The notes under the pieces were generated by a model, which was not told the origin of the DNA, did not search any database, and worked only from the letters and a program-made list of their open reading frames with translations. Below, in pieces: positions 1 to 14,000 of a DNA stretch of 64,000 nucleotides. Source of the stretch: Epiperipatus broadwayi (Eukaryota > Onychophora > Udeonychophora > Euonychophora > Peripatidae). Position numbers and translations under genes: made by a program. Positions within the stretch are counted from its first letter, which is position 1; every line of letters begins with the position of its first letter. Where the stretch lies: assembly GCA_028023455.1 (NCBI GenBank), contig JAQFVV010000022.1, positions 11,985,100 through 12,049,099 on the forward strand. Reading direction: 5' to 3'.

Positions 1-118
1 TTCATTTCGATAAGGTCCTGACATATTCTAAGAAAAATCTTTAATTTTTTCTTCTGTATTGCATAGAAATTGATTACGTTTTATAACATATGCCTTAAAT
101 AAGTCAATTATTTTATAT

Positions 119-262
119 AGCGCGATGTTTTACAAACTGTAATATTTTAAACAGCATTAAACTGTTGCACATGCGCTTTGGATTTTAACTATAAAATGAA
201 TGAATACAAACAGTTCAAACACATGATAAAGTCTTTGGGAAAGATAACTTTTTTCAAGCATA
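119..262 (+). repeat. Single, non-hairpin copy of the 22-kb fold-back family
   Basis: The stretch from GCGCGATGTTTTACAAACTG through GCATTAAACTGTTGCACATG to CATGATAAAGTCTTTGGG matches the left arm of the hairpin at 22008-22346 with scattered substitutions, but here there is only one arm. It shows that the family unit exists without the inverted copy. The right end falls in GATAACTTTTTTCAAG; no flanking duplication is evident. Confidence 0.7.
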
Positions 263-439
263 ATATTTATAATATATATACATTGAAAGCATAAAGCTAA
301 ACGAATCAACAAATCATCAAAATTACCCCAAAATTCACAATTCAAGCAGACTATCCAAGAAAATATTAATATTAAGGGTGTTTGGGAGGTAAGTGGAATT
401 ATGGGTAATGTTTAGTTTAAATGTATTGTTATTTTGTAG

Positions 440-1800
440 TTCTTTACACTTGAAAAGTCTCAACTATTGGCAGTGTTTTAGTTTATTTTCTTGGCTAGTC
501 TGATTGAGTTGTGAATTTTAGGGTAATTTTGATTATATATATAATATTAATTTAATTTATGCCATCTATAGAAATTTTACAAACTTTCAAGTGGCAATGT
601 TTAATTAAAAAGTCAACCAGTTCTGCTAGATATATATTTCTGTCATAACCAAAATCATTTACAGCCTAGAAAAAAGTTGATACTCTTATATAGATAGCAA
701 CTCAGTCTCTATTTAATGACAATTTGAATATTGTGATTTTTATTAAATAGAAATTGTATTACTATTTGATGGGATTTTATTTTTCCCCATATGGCTGATG
801 ATAACAGTTATGATAGAAACATGTCCACTGGGGACTGATTTTTTTCATCAAACACTATAGCTTGAAAAATCGTAAAACTTCAATAGATGACATGTATTAA
901 ATTATCATTATTCAAAATTGATAGAGATTTAGTGTAATTAATTATTTACATATTTAAATGTTTATTTGAAAACAAAGACTTAAAAATGAGTTTAACTAAG
1001 AGCTCTAATAAAATTATATTCAAACTTTAATATAAAATTAAACATTGTGATTGTGTTTAAATATTATTTGTATTTCCTTGTGTGATAGGGTATCTATTGT
1101 TTTCCAGGACAGTTATTAAAATTGTTATGACAGACATATATACATCAAAGATTGGTTGATTTTTTTCATCAAGCATTGCTGCTTGAAAAATTGTATTTCT
1201 ATAGAGGGTGTAAATTAAATTAATGTTATTCATAATTGTTATAGATTTACGTGAAGTATAATTAGTTATTTACATATTAATTTGAAAGAAAGGTTATTTA
1301 AAAATTAGTTTTTGATTAAAAGTTCTGCCTTGTCTATTAATATTACACAGGTAAAAGGAGGCTTTAGTTAAATTAGCACATTTAAATAGAAATTGCATTA
1401 CTATGTGTGAGAGACTCATTGCTTTTCAGTCTGCTGATAATATGGAAGAGTTTGATTAGTTTTTTCATTATATGTGGCTGCCTAAAAGATCATAAACTTT
1501 CTATAGATAGATAAATTAAATTAAGGTTAGTCATTTGTACCTTGATTAATTTAAATTTCACATTTATTTATGATTGTTTAAATATATGTTCACTTTATAT
1601 ATATATGGTAAGCAAGTATAAGATGAAGGCATTTGCAAATAAGTGATGATCAGTAACCAGCATAAAGATGATCGGCACCTTAAAATGGGTCATCAAAAGC
1701 ACATAAAGACAATGTTTCATTTATATCTTAGTTAATTTAAATTTTACGCTTATTTACGATTGTTTAAAAATATGCTGTGTTTATATATCTTTGACCAACA
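440..1800. repeat. Diverged tandem repeat, period roughly 320 bp
   Basis: Recurring blocks at about 743, 1060 and 1384 (AAATAGAAATTGYATTACTA, then a TTTTTTCATCA element, GCTTGAAAAATYGT, TTAAATTAA and a TTATTTACATATT block) show at least three decayed head-to-tail units; further partial matches run to about 1800. One unit carries a hammerhead-like core (785-833). Divergence is high, so the array is old. Confidence 0.55.
785..833 (+). ncRNA. Possible degenerate hammerhead ribozyme core
   Basis: The order CUGAUGA (795-801), 14 bases, GAAAC (816-820), AU, GUC (823-825) is that of a type I hammerhead with a minimal stem III (AC/GU). Outer CCCC (785-788) and GGGG (830-833) could close stem I. Stem II pairs poorly (one or two closing pairs) and stem I has a large internal loop, so it is probably not active. 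The neighbouring units have lost the core. Confidence 0.35.
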
Positions 1801-1952
1801 GAAATAAAGTATGACTATTCTTTTGCTAGTTTTTACTAAGCAATTACATATGAAATGTAGTTGAATTAAATTGATTTTTTGACATATAGGTAGAATAGTT
1901 ATATATGTATATAAGATAGAGATGTATGTGTCCTTTTAATTATTCTCCTCAC

Positions 1953-2031
1953 CTGCTGATTGGAAACCCTGTCGAAGTTCTCTTTCATTCATAACACCAT
2001 CACCATTCTGATCATACTGGTGAAAAATATT
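1953..2031 (-). CDS. Calpain-type gene exon: EF-hand 3
   Basis: 79-bp exon between TATTTTTAG and GTGAGG: 26 codons plus one base, reading NIFHQYDQNGDGVMNERE and on to LRQGFQSA. The loop D-x-N-x-D-G-x-x-N-x-x-E is a complete calcium site. It follows the previous exon in phase 0 (ITYWK then NIFHQYD), as calpains do. The next exon (EF4) should start in phase 1 and lies outside the window. Confidence 0.87.
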
Positions 2032-5000
2032 CTAAAAATATTATAGGTATTTATCAATAATAGATAATCAACACATTTAATAATTTTAACTTTAATATCA
2101 TTAATTTAATAGTGTAGTTTTAATTAGAGACATGTTAAGTTAACTGCTCACAAAAATATGACATAAATATTCAGTAGAACACTGTGATCAAGTGATAACA
2201 CATAACAGTTATCAATGGGAATTTGTTATAATTTGCCCATCCCTCAACATAATTTGTTTCATCATCTCAATATTTTTAAACTGCATAAATAGTGAAACCT
2301 TTGTGTCATTAAAATGCTTAAAACCAAATATATGTCATATGATTTCAGCTGGAGATATATACAAGGTAGCACTGGATATTGATTTTATAAACATTATATT
2401 ACTCAAATTTACTATAGGTGGCAGAGCTGGAAATAAATAAATAAAGAATCGGAAGTTAGAGAGATGGAGAAATAGTATGGAGAGTAAAAAGAGTTTAAAT
2501 ATATATAGAAATAAACAGAATATTAGGTGTGAGTTAATATATGATAATAGTAAGGAAAGTAGTTTATTATTTAAGGCTCGAATGGGATCTTTAGCTACAA
2601 GAGAATATACATGTAAATGGGAAAAAATGGGTGATTTATTTTGTAAATTATGTAAGGAAGGAATAGAAAATATTAGGCATTTGTTAATTGAATGTAAATG
2701 TTTGAAAACAGAAAGGGTACATATAATGAAGTTATGGAAGAATAAATATGAAAAAAGTGATTATACAGAAAGTGAATTATTGGTTTTTATGCTGGGTTTG
2801 GGAAAAGATAAAGGGGAATTAGATATAAAGGTTATAGAGTTGACAAAGATTATGTTGTGGAAATGGGATGGAGCAGAATATGGGAAAATTTAGAGTGGGG
2901 AATGGAAAATAAAGTGGCTAACAGGTTTATCTGGGCATAATTGCTGAGATATTCTTGACTTCATTTAAGGAGAAGCCACAATACATCACATCACATAGCA
3001 ACAAGTGAATATACACATAAATGGAAAAATATGGGTGATCTAGTCTGCAAGTTGTGTAAGTAAGACATAGAAAATATTAGGCATCTATTAATTGAATGTA
3101 AATGATTGAAAGCAAAAAGGATACAAATACTGAAGTTATGGAAGAATAAATATGAACAAAGTGATTATACGGAAAGTGGGTTATTGGTTTTTATGCTGTG
3201 TTTGGGGAAAGATAAGGGAGGTTTAAATATAAAGGCCATAGAGTTGACAAAGATTATGTTGTGGAAATGGGATGGAGTAGGATATGGGAAAACTTAGGGT
3301 GGGGAATAGAAAGGGAAGGTAAAGTGGTTAACAGGTTTCTCTGGGCATAGTTGCTGAGAGATTTCTCACTCCATTTAAGGAGAAGTCACAGTGCATCACA
3401 TCACTTAGCTCTTGAAAAATATTATGTATACTGAGATCATGAGATGTGTTTTTTTCATTATACCAATTATGGCCAATAAGAAAGTGATATTTATAATTAT
3501 TAAAAAACTGAAGATGCCAAAATTCATATACTGAACTGAAGCTAAAAATCTCATTAAAACTAAAAATGTCACGGCTATCTCACTTATTGCATCATTTCTC
3601 AAATAATAATCAAAATACTCCCTCTATCTGTTTAAAATGTCATTATTAAATTTTTAAAAAGGTCATTCACAGATTTAATGGTTATTTATCAAGCACATAG
3701 GAAGCCTGTAAACAAGAAAGATTTCAATCTTTTTCACATGTGCCTTAAACATTTGTATAATAGCCAAATGATGCAGTTTTTGACTATAGAGGGACTTCTC
3801 AAACCTCAACAGAAGATAGAGACTTTATAATGATAAAAATGGTCATCTTATCTTTAAACTAAATTATTAATTATATAGTCCAATCTGAAGCACCTTTATT
3901 TGAGAGTGTGAAGATATTTCTCTCTTCACCTTTAAATCAACTATTTCCTTCCACAAATTAACTTATGGGAAATCTTGTGATTAACAATATTAAAATCTTT
4001 TTAACGGAAATATAGAAACTAATGTAATGTTCTGATTATTTATCAAGCCCCCAGGAAGTCTGTAATTAAAAGAACTTTAATCTTTTTCACATGTACCTTA
4101 AACATTTATATAATATCCAAATGATGTAGTTTTTGACTATAGAGGGACTCTTAATAACTTCAACAAAAGGTAAAGACTTTATAAAAATAAGAGCAGCCAT
4201 CTTATTTTTACCCTAAATTCTTAATTATATAGGTCAATCAGAAGCATCTTGATTTGAGAGTAAGACAATATTACTTACTTACATTTAAATCTATGATTCC
4301 TTTCACAAATTAACTTACATAAAATCTTGTTTTATTTTCAGGTCTATTCATACATCAAAAAATATATAAAGGAATAATGATTAGTTAATGTTCGTACTTT
4401 ACTTTTCTATTTAAATCCATTAATCATTTTTAAGTCTTCTTGCCAGTTTTTGAATTTTTGCTTTTAAACTCTTATTCTGCTTAAGCAATTTCTCATTTGT
4501 TTTCCGTAATAATATAATTATTCCAGAAGAACAGTCAGAATTTTTATTTTTAATGAATCCAAGAAGTGACTTCTTGTTATTGCCAATGTACTCATTATTA
4601 AAAAATGCTTTAATAACATGTTTAATTTAATAATTAATTAAAAATTTTAGTATTCAACAGTTGCTTGAAACTTATCATACGAAGTAGATGCTATTAAAAG
4701 AGTGAATACTGACTTTCTTACCAATGTATGTTAAAGAAAACCAATTTAAATGTCATAACTGTAGAATATCTTAATTATGGCATGTCAAATATGTATTTAT
4801 AAGTGTATGAGCAATATTAATAAAATACTAGTTTTCTACTTCACCTTTGAGTAGTAAGTAATTTAGCTTGCGCTTTACGCAAAAAAGTGAAGCTTGTCTC
4901 AATCTTCTTACAAGTTATATGGCTAAGCGCTTTCAGAGACCTTGAGTCTCCATAATCATAGCCTACTTTTAACTGAAGTTTAGCTGTGGTTTATGTAAAA

Positions 5001-8000
5001 TTTATGCAAATTTTATAAACTGGAAAGAATCGTGCTTTGCAATCTCCAGAAAATGGTCGTTATAAAATTTGCATAAACCACAGCTAAACTTCAGTTAAAA
5101 GTAGGCTATGATTATGGGGACTCAAGGTCTCTGAAAGTGCTTAGCCATATAACTTGTAAGAAGATTGAGACAAGCTTCACTTTTTATGTAAAGCGCGAGC
5201 AATATTAATGTTTTAATATTTTCACTTGTAATCATAATGTAATTTATAAGACACCATTATTCTGAGTATGGATATATTCAAAATTCTTCTTAGCAATTGT
5301 AGTCAACCCATGTGTTGTGCAAAATTTCAATAACAGCAAACTATTCAAGTTCACATAATCAATATCATTACTTTGTCTTGATTTATACACTTTAACATTT
5401 AAAATAACTAATTTTTTTATTGGTGTTAGAGATTAAAAAATAAAAACAACTTTCTTTTTGTCCTCAATATAATGTATTAAGCAATTATAAAGTGAACATA
5501 AATACCGTAATGTAAAACAATTTTCAATATAATTAATCTATTTCTGGATTCCAAAATCAAAAGAAATTAATGTATATCTTCCACAAAATCTAACATCATA
5601 ACAGTCTCATTTTACTCAGGACATTCTTTTAAAAAAAATTACAGTTATCTGCTTAGTCAATTAAACTTCTTCAATAAGACAAATATCATGAAGAAAGGCT
5701 ATCTTGAAAATTTCTTAATTAGAAATCCTGTCCTATATCTGACTTTAAAAAAGGCCATAACAAATAAAGCTTACAAATTTTTATGTATCCTTGTTTTAAA
5801 CCATTAAGCATCACATGATCACTATTTCTTATGATAGCACATCTGTTATTAACAAAGGCAAAACTCTCCATACAGTAGTGCCACCCAGTGCCAATCAGAG
5901 TAATCAATGGATGCCAGAGGCCTGTGCATAAAATTCCCATCTAATGCCTACTCATCCAATATCCCCAGACTAGTTTCTAGCTCATGGCCTTTATCAGTGA
6001 GGAGCTTTGGATCTGAGAGCACTGCAGGCAGATCCAAAGCTCCTCACTGATGAAGGCTACAAGCCAGAAACTAGTCTGGTGATATTGGATGAGTAGGCAC
6101 TAGATGGGGATTTTATGCACAGGCCTCGCTCCTCACTGACGAAAGCCACAAGCCAGAAACTAGTCTGGTAATATTGGATGAATAGGCACTAGATGGGGAA
6201 TTTATGCACAGGCCTCTGGCATTCATTGATTAGTCTGGTTAGCACTGGGTGGCACTACTGTATGAAGAGTTTTGCCTTTGTTATCCTTGTTTTAATATTT
6301 AATTGAAATACTTTTATTACCATCTGTACATTTATTTTTTTCCTTATTATTATTATAACTCTTTCTACTTTTTAAATGATCAATCTAATAGCATACTGAC
6401 CTAGCCAGATTTTTTAGAATGAATCATTTTAAACCATCTTCCTTATGTGCTTTTACATCTGTAAAGGTCGGAGATGTTCTAAAATAAGTTTGATCAAAAA
6501 TATAATCATTTACATGTGAGATTTTTGTCCCATATAGAAGCCTAAGGCAACTCATTATTGAGTGATTATAGCATCTTGAAAAATCACAAAATAAATATTT
6601 CTCTTCCAAATCTATCTCCGTCACTGATTTGTCAATACCAAAAGCCTTATGTCCTTCTTACACTTTGTATAAAAAAAAAATAACGTTGAAATCAGAATTG
6701 CTATATACAAATGTAATCAATCCAATTGTTACATTTATTGTAGAAAGATTACAAACAGCATAAAAACCTCATAGTTGCCAATGCTACATCAATTTAAATA
6801 CGTGACAATAATAAAAATTAAAAAGAAAAACCAAGAAAAAAGTTTTAAAAAACTGCTTGCATCAAAAATAGTATTCTGCCTTTAATGAATTCAGATTATA
6901 TTATAAAAAAACAGACGATATCATTGGTGAAGCACTGAAGGTCGATTTACTACATGCTCTTCGTTCATTGTAATTATTATGAATTCAGAATTAATACATA
7001 GAACATTGTGGTTATACCCCTTTGCTGTTTTTGTGATCAAATAAATAAATAAATAAATAAAAACTGGCTAGATAACTTTATCATCAAAGCTTAGAACACC
7101 CAAGCTCTTATTGTAACATTTTTTAGTAAAATAACTGATTATGATTTTTATCTCACATTTCATTGCACAATAATTATCACATCTCATATCATATATATAC
7201 ATATGTTAAATTAAATATTTTCAAGGACTTATTGTGATGTAAACAAAGTAAAGTGTGGCATTATCTCTATTAATAATTAGAGATGTTTAGCAATGGTATT
7301 ACTAGAGTAGTAACACCTATTAACAACAGTTCTTAGGACTATCAATAGTAATTGATAGTTTTTAAAAGCCATTGTTTGGTATTCGAGTAAAATACTTTAA
7401 TCTTAAGACTAATAATTGATAGTTTCCTAATATCACCATTGCTAAACATATCTCTAGTTATTACATGGAAATAATCCCACACTTTACATTGTTTGCATCA
7501 TATATAAATACACACATACAGCTCAATGTATCATCTGGTCTTCTTTTATTGGTATTTTTCATATGCATTATGTAGCTGTGATATTTATCCTTATGGTCTG
7601 TTTAAAACAGATAGTAAGAAAATACAAATCACTAGATGGCATTATAATTTTCTGTAGAATAACTCCGTCCAAAATCTTCAGTATTTTATACTTTCAAGTC
7701 ATTAGCTGAAATAAGAATTTAGAAAGAATTTTATTATATTTTTTTTCATCCTAGTAATTTTTCTTCATTTAATAAAGTAATTCTACTGCCACCTAGTGTT
7801 CAAATTATTTATTGCCAAACTTAAATATCTTGTAAGAAAAGTACTTTTATTACTGCTTAGCAAAATCTATTCAGAATTTCATTATTCTGTGAAAACACTT
7901 GTTGGAAAGATAGTCAATGTTTAAAAATTTCCTTGACAAGCTTTCATCTTTTCATCTCTCAGCTGATAAAAAAAAAAAAGGGACATTTTTTTAGTAACTT

Positions 8001-11000
8001 ATGCTTATGGTAATCAAATTAGTGAATTGAAAAGTTTGAATAATCTAAACTTTTGAACTCAGGTAAGATAAATGACTTGAAACTTATTCAGAAGATCAAA
8101 CTGTTTTTAGTAAACATGATTTACTAGTTAAATAGAAAAAAAGCATACAAGAAAATATATTTTATTTCACAGAATGGTCAAGTCAGTTCTTCAAGTCCAT
8201 TCTTTTTATTCTAAACAGTTATATACTCTTCACTCTTCTGTGATTTTATCTTTAGAAGTCATAAAAATTCTTATCATAATTAATAGCAATAGTTGTTTTC
8301 ATCTTTGAGAAGATAGATTTCATGCTTAAATATATAGCCAAATAGTATTCTTATCTCTTGCAATCAAAAGAACTGATTAATGATTATGCATAGAATATCA
8401 GATGCATTAATTATAAATTACTTAATTCTAAGAAAGGCTTTTATATATATAATTTTTCTGTGATGTATTTACAAGTTGTTATTATTATATAATAAAGATT
8501 TATATTATATTTCATTGATTAATTATAAAGTATCTGAGACTTAATATAAAACATAAAACGCTTTGCTAATAGGAGAGCATTTTCCTCTTTTCTATCCCAT
8601 ACTCTCTTTTAAAAAATGATATGTTGCTAAGAAGATCATCGATGTTCAAGCACTAGAAATAAAACATCTATGATCCTGGGATCTATAGCTGAATTCTACC
8701 AGAATACCATTTGCTCTAACCATGCAGAGCATCAATAGTAATGTATTAACTTTCAGGTTTTCAGTTTCTGTAAAATCTGGTATAGTATCTACTTTCAAAA
8801 AGAAAGTAACGAAAACATCACATGATCATCACTAGTGTATGGAGAAAATTGCTGCTACTTTGAAAAGAAAACAAGTATAATAATAAATAAATTTAAAGTA
8901 AGCAATATTTACCTTCCAGTAGGTGATCAGTTTTGTTAGCTCCTGGAATTCCTCTCGACCAAGTTTACCTGACATATCAGTCTGTACAAATGTAATCAAA
9001 GAAAATACATTGGAAATATATGGCCATAAAATGAGTAAAATGACTAAAAATTGCCAACAGCTTGTCATGATAATCTATGTGGCATACAATATTTTAACAG
9101 TAATAACTCTACATTCAAAATGTTTGTTTATAATTTATATGTATGTAAAGTATAGAACAACCATTTATCTTTAAAATCATCTGGCCAAATAAAATTCTGT
9201 AGCAATCTGCCAAGTGACTATTTTACACGACCTTACCAGGTTAATAAAGAAAAACCACAAAAAATACATTTACATTAAAATATTACCCACAAATCAATTT
9301 GTCTCACAATAGCTACAATAGAGCTTAATAACATTCAGACTATTTGTTTTATATAATTATCATTTCAAATTTGATTTTGCATGAAAAAAAATTAAAATAT
9401 AACCAGAAAATAAAATAAATTACTTTTGGTTAACTGGATTCGGTTGACGGTTTTTTTTATAATTAGTTGATTGCTTTCTTATACTTAACAATTTCAATGA
9501 AATAAATTTGCTATTTATTATTGTTGCCATTAGTTACAACACCTATATTTTTTTTAAAAAAGTAGCAAAATACTGTCACTTGAAAAACATGAAAAAAACT
9601 TAGTCAAGTCTAGATTATAAGGAATATGAGTACTGCTAAAACAGAAAGGTACATAAAATTAAAACTACATTAGATAAATTCAAACTAATTTGATTTTTAA
9701 AAAATAGAGATATACTTAAAAAGATAATGAAAAACACATCTGTTTTATTTTAAAAAATAATATAAAATTAAGGCATTTGAAAATTAATAGTGGTATCACA
9801 TACCAATTATACCCACTGCAGGTTAACATCCCAGGAACATTATATCATTTCAAGATATTTTAAAATGATAGCATCACTCTCATTAAACAAGATATAAGAA
9901 AAAGACTTTCAAATTAAAGAAAAAAAACTTTCAAATTCAGATGATGTTTGGATGTTAAATTGGGTTGTATGCAATTTTTAATATAAATGCAATTTGAGGT
10001 AACTTATTTAACAATTTGATAAATAATCAATTGATTTTATGTTCAGACGGTCATGTGATGTTTGAGCACCAGATGTGAAAGATTGAACTTGAATTAGAAA
10101 TCTTTATTTCTCAAATCTATCACTCTACTTATGCACAAATTTGTACTGGGTAAATTGTAATAGTTGCATAATTCAGCATAATGAAACTACTTGTTAATTT
10201 ATTACAATACTTTATTTGACATAATTTTAAAAATGTGCTATAATTTATCTATCTTATTCCTAATTATTATAAATACAATAAATGTAACTTCAGTTCTGAC
10301 ACCTATCCATATTCCCAGATTAGTTTTTTGCTTATGACTTTTATCAGTAAGAAATCGAGGACTTGGACTTAATGCATTTGGATATGTTTTGATTATTCAA
10401 GTATCAATAAGTGATGACCTGGATATAAATAGAATTTTCTCTTGAAAAGTAATAGAACTGAAATCATGAAATTTTTTTTTTGTAATCTTTACACTAGAAA
10501 GTTACAGAAATTCAAAATACATTTGTTAGTTATTTTATATGTTTTATGTCTTCAAAAAAAAAAAAAAAAAATTATAAATTATATATAATCGTGTGAGATA
10601 AGATAAAAAAAAAAAGCTATAATGATTGTAACTAATTTTAAAGTAAATTCATTTCATTTATTCTGTGAGGGTTCATTCTGTAAATTCACAATCTTTTTGT
10701 AAGATTCATAATGTATGACTACTATTATTATGAAATAAAGTATCATTATTGAAGTGTTGCAATAAATAAATAAAAGTTCAATGAGAATATATAGACACTG
10801 AAAAGTGCAAAAATCATGTGATAAAAGTTCCTATATTTAAAATACAAAGCTAGCAATATAAAAACCAAGCTAGTGACAAGCATTGTTTTGCTAATATATT
10901 GCATGTGAAACAGTGATCAGTTGTAAGCCAGATATTATCAAACATATAAGTAATTCTTATTCCTTAGGCTAATCAATGTAAGGTCTATTCTAAATCAAAA

Positions 11001-14000
11001 TGAGATCTGAGTTGCCTCAGTATTTTTCATAGTAGGATAGGGATATATTGAAGAGCTAATGGTTTCTAAATAAATTCTCAGCTAAGTAAAATAAAAAACA
11101 AAATGTTTTATCATTTGAAAGCAACAATAATGCTCAACCCATTTGGCTGCTCACATGTCACATGGCCCACTTAGCAATTAACCACAAAATTATGTTTGAT
11201 CTGAATCTTTAGTACTGATAAAATATCACATTTCTGTCATGATTCCACTGTACCATGTTTCAGCAACATATTTTTATTTTATTTTACCATAATTATAATA
11301 ATAAATAAGTTTAGTAACTAATAAATATCAGATGATAGTGCTTAATAAATCCCTACCCTATGCTATATCATTTAATATCTTCAGACTAGTTTCAAGTGTA
11401 TGATTTTCATCAATGAGAAATTTGGATTTTGAAGTAGTACATCTGGACCCTTTAGGATCTAATACAACTTCATAGAGAGGAAGGAATCCCCAAATTTGTT
11501 TCAAGCTTGTAGTTTTCTTTAGCAAGGAATTTCAAATCAAGAAACAGTATATCTGTACTTTTAGAATCTAATATTGCATTTGATCCTAAAGGTCCAGAAG
11601 ATACTGTTCCAACATCCAAAGCTTCTCACTGATGATAGTCATGAATTTGAAACTAATCTATGTATACTGGATGGAACCACAAAAAATAGGAATTTATTAA
11701 GTACTATCATCTGACATCTTAGTATTTAATAAAGCTTATACCATGTAATATAGAAGTGTTGAAAAGGTAATTTTTAAGAGTGAACGAAAGCTATTCTAAG
11801 ATAAATCTAGATTCATAAAACATATTAAGTTCTTGAGTGGAAAATGTCAGCACCTCATTAAAGAAAAGAAAATAGCCAAGATCTATGAAGATTTAATTAA
11901 AATGAACACGATTGTATTTAGTCTACTGAACTAAGTACTTTAGTGCTGATTTAAATGTTCAAATTTTGCATTACTGCTTCTTATTCTTCATGTATAAATA
12001 ATGATAAACAGAGCAGCCAAAATTCAAAAAAATATTAATCACAACGAACAATTTGCCAAGCGCTTTTGGTACAGTATACCAGAATCATGGTGACATATTG
12101 GAACTGATTGAGCAGCCAAAATTCAAAAAATATTAATCACAACGAACAATTTGGCAAGTGCTTTCGGTACAATATACCAGAATCATGGCGACATATTGGA
12201 ATTACTCTATTTATCACAATTTATATGTGAAGAATAATTTTCATTATCTCACAGAGTTTTTTGTATGATTTATTTATTACTGCTTCTATAAGAATCATAT
12301 GTAGTGAACCCTTGATCCAGTTTTTATAAATGCTACCTGTTCTGGATACATCATCTGCTTTTTAAATTCCAGAACCATTGCCATAAAAATATATGCTATT
12401 TTTCCAGGAATACATTATTTTTTAATTGTTTTGTTTAACATTTACTGCTGGTAAATGGCAATCCTAATACTATATATTTTCACAAGGAATAGCTTTTTTT
12501 TAAATATAAAGTAACAACAAACATTATTAATATATAAGCATGCACACATTATAATTACTTTGTTCGGTTTTGAAATACTGTAATGCTCTAGTAATTAAAT
12601 TCTAATTATAAATAATAAATTAAAGTATATACAGGATGATCTTATAATTTTCCAAGAAAACTTTTATGACTTTGTTATTAATAAATTCCATTCAATTTTT
12701 TTTATGATTAGAATTTTATTTAGGAATATAAACAAATAACTTATTATTCAAAAATAGTTTATTGAAGTTTAGTCAGAAACAAAACAAAAATGCTCAACCT
12801 ATTACTTTTTTTTAACAATGATGTTGTAATTGTTTTAAATGATCAGAAGACTTTCTCAATGAATCAGCTACAAATTGAAGAAAATGCCAATAAATGATTT
12901 TAAATACGCTATAATTAACATTAACATTGATATTTTAAACATATGTAATTAGAGTCAGATTAAAATTATATATATACTTGAACTTTTTGCAAATAATAGG
13001 TGTGAAATGTTTTGAATTATAAAATCTGGGACTTAATTTTATATGGATTTCAGTAAATAATCATTAAATTCTCTTTTAATTATAATATTTAATACAATTC
13101 TTTTTTTTTTTCTGAATCTGCGATTTATTTTCTCCAATCCGTTAAAGAATTATGAATCAAAGGTCTACTGTATATGTTTATAGATTAATTTTATTGGAAA
13201 TACATGTCTAAATATTTTTTTATATATTCAATGGGGATCATCTGTATTTTTACACAATATATTTAATATTAAACAATCTAATGTATATATTTACAATCAT
13301 ATACGTATATATATATATTAATTTTCCACACATTTTTATGGTATATAATTTCTCTCTGTTTTGAGTATTTTATTATACATATAAATTTATATGTGAATAT
13401 ATATATGGATGCGTATTTTTATTAAACAAAACAAACCCAATAGCAGTTTGAATTAATTACGTAACAAAACTGCATTGTTGTCAAGCGTTGTTGGCCAAGA
13501 GTTCAGCGCAACCGCCTTGCAAGTAGTTGGTTGCGCAGGTTCGCCTCCTAGCCGATGCCATGACATATAGAAAAAAAAACTGCATTGTCAAAAATAAAGA
13601 AGTTTAATTTAAAACAAAACTTACAAATTGAATGATAAATGAATAAATTACTGCCTGTGAGTGCAGGCATCCTAGGTATAATATACCAACACTTAAGTAC
13701 ATTGGTTTAAAAAATTAAAAGAAAATTTAGTTTATACATTTTAATCATACTATTAAATATTTAGTAAAAGAAATGTATTTTGTAAAATTAAAAACAGTGA
13801 GATTATGGCTCATATTATGTAAAGAAAATAAGAAAAAATAATTTTGGTGCATGCAAATTAATTTGAATTACTTAGTTTTGTGACCCTTTCTGTTTTGCTT
13901 TCTGGATGTAGTTTTAAATAAATGAATGATCCCTTTTTATAGTAAATTAAATGCCAAATCCAAATATGATATTAAAAATTATGAACAACTAAAATTAAAA

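Larger units (their letters stand above)
5786..6295. mobile_element. Hammerhead-bearing fold-back element, 14-bp direct repeats
   Basis: TATCCTTGTTTTAA at 5786-5799 and 6282-6295 flanks a fold-back. The left part carries a terminal tail (GCATCACATGATCAC), then ACAAAGGCAAAACTCTCCAT and CAGTAGTGCCAC; the right end mirrors the arm but stops at GAGTTTTGCCTTTGT, without the tail. The interior has one hammerhead-like core on the minus strand and two in tandem on the plus strand. Short frames inside are not genes. Confidence 0.8.
2032..8912 (-). other. Intron of the calpain-type gene (6.9 kb)
   Basis: Intron between the EF2-loop and EF3 exons. It contains the LINE tails at 2.4-3.4 kb, a 354-bp tandem duplication, hairpins at 4.8, 5.8 and 7.2 kb and two possible coding fragments (4420-4626, 6424-6657). 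From 7510 to 8912 I see only A+T-rich DNA, apart from a short copy of the fold-back family's terminal motif (AACATCACATGATCAYC) near 8814. Confidence 0.75.

Noticed and set aside
13479-13575. tRNA gene (also at 46.4, 52.6, 57.2 kb)
   Set aside because: Pol III boxes are present but no cloverleaf closes, and A tails plus target duplications mark them as SINEs.
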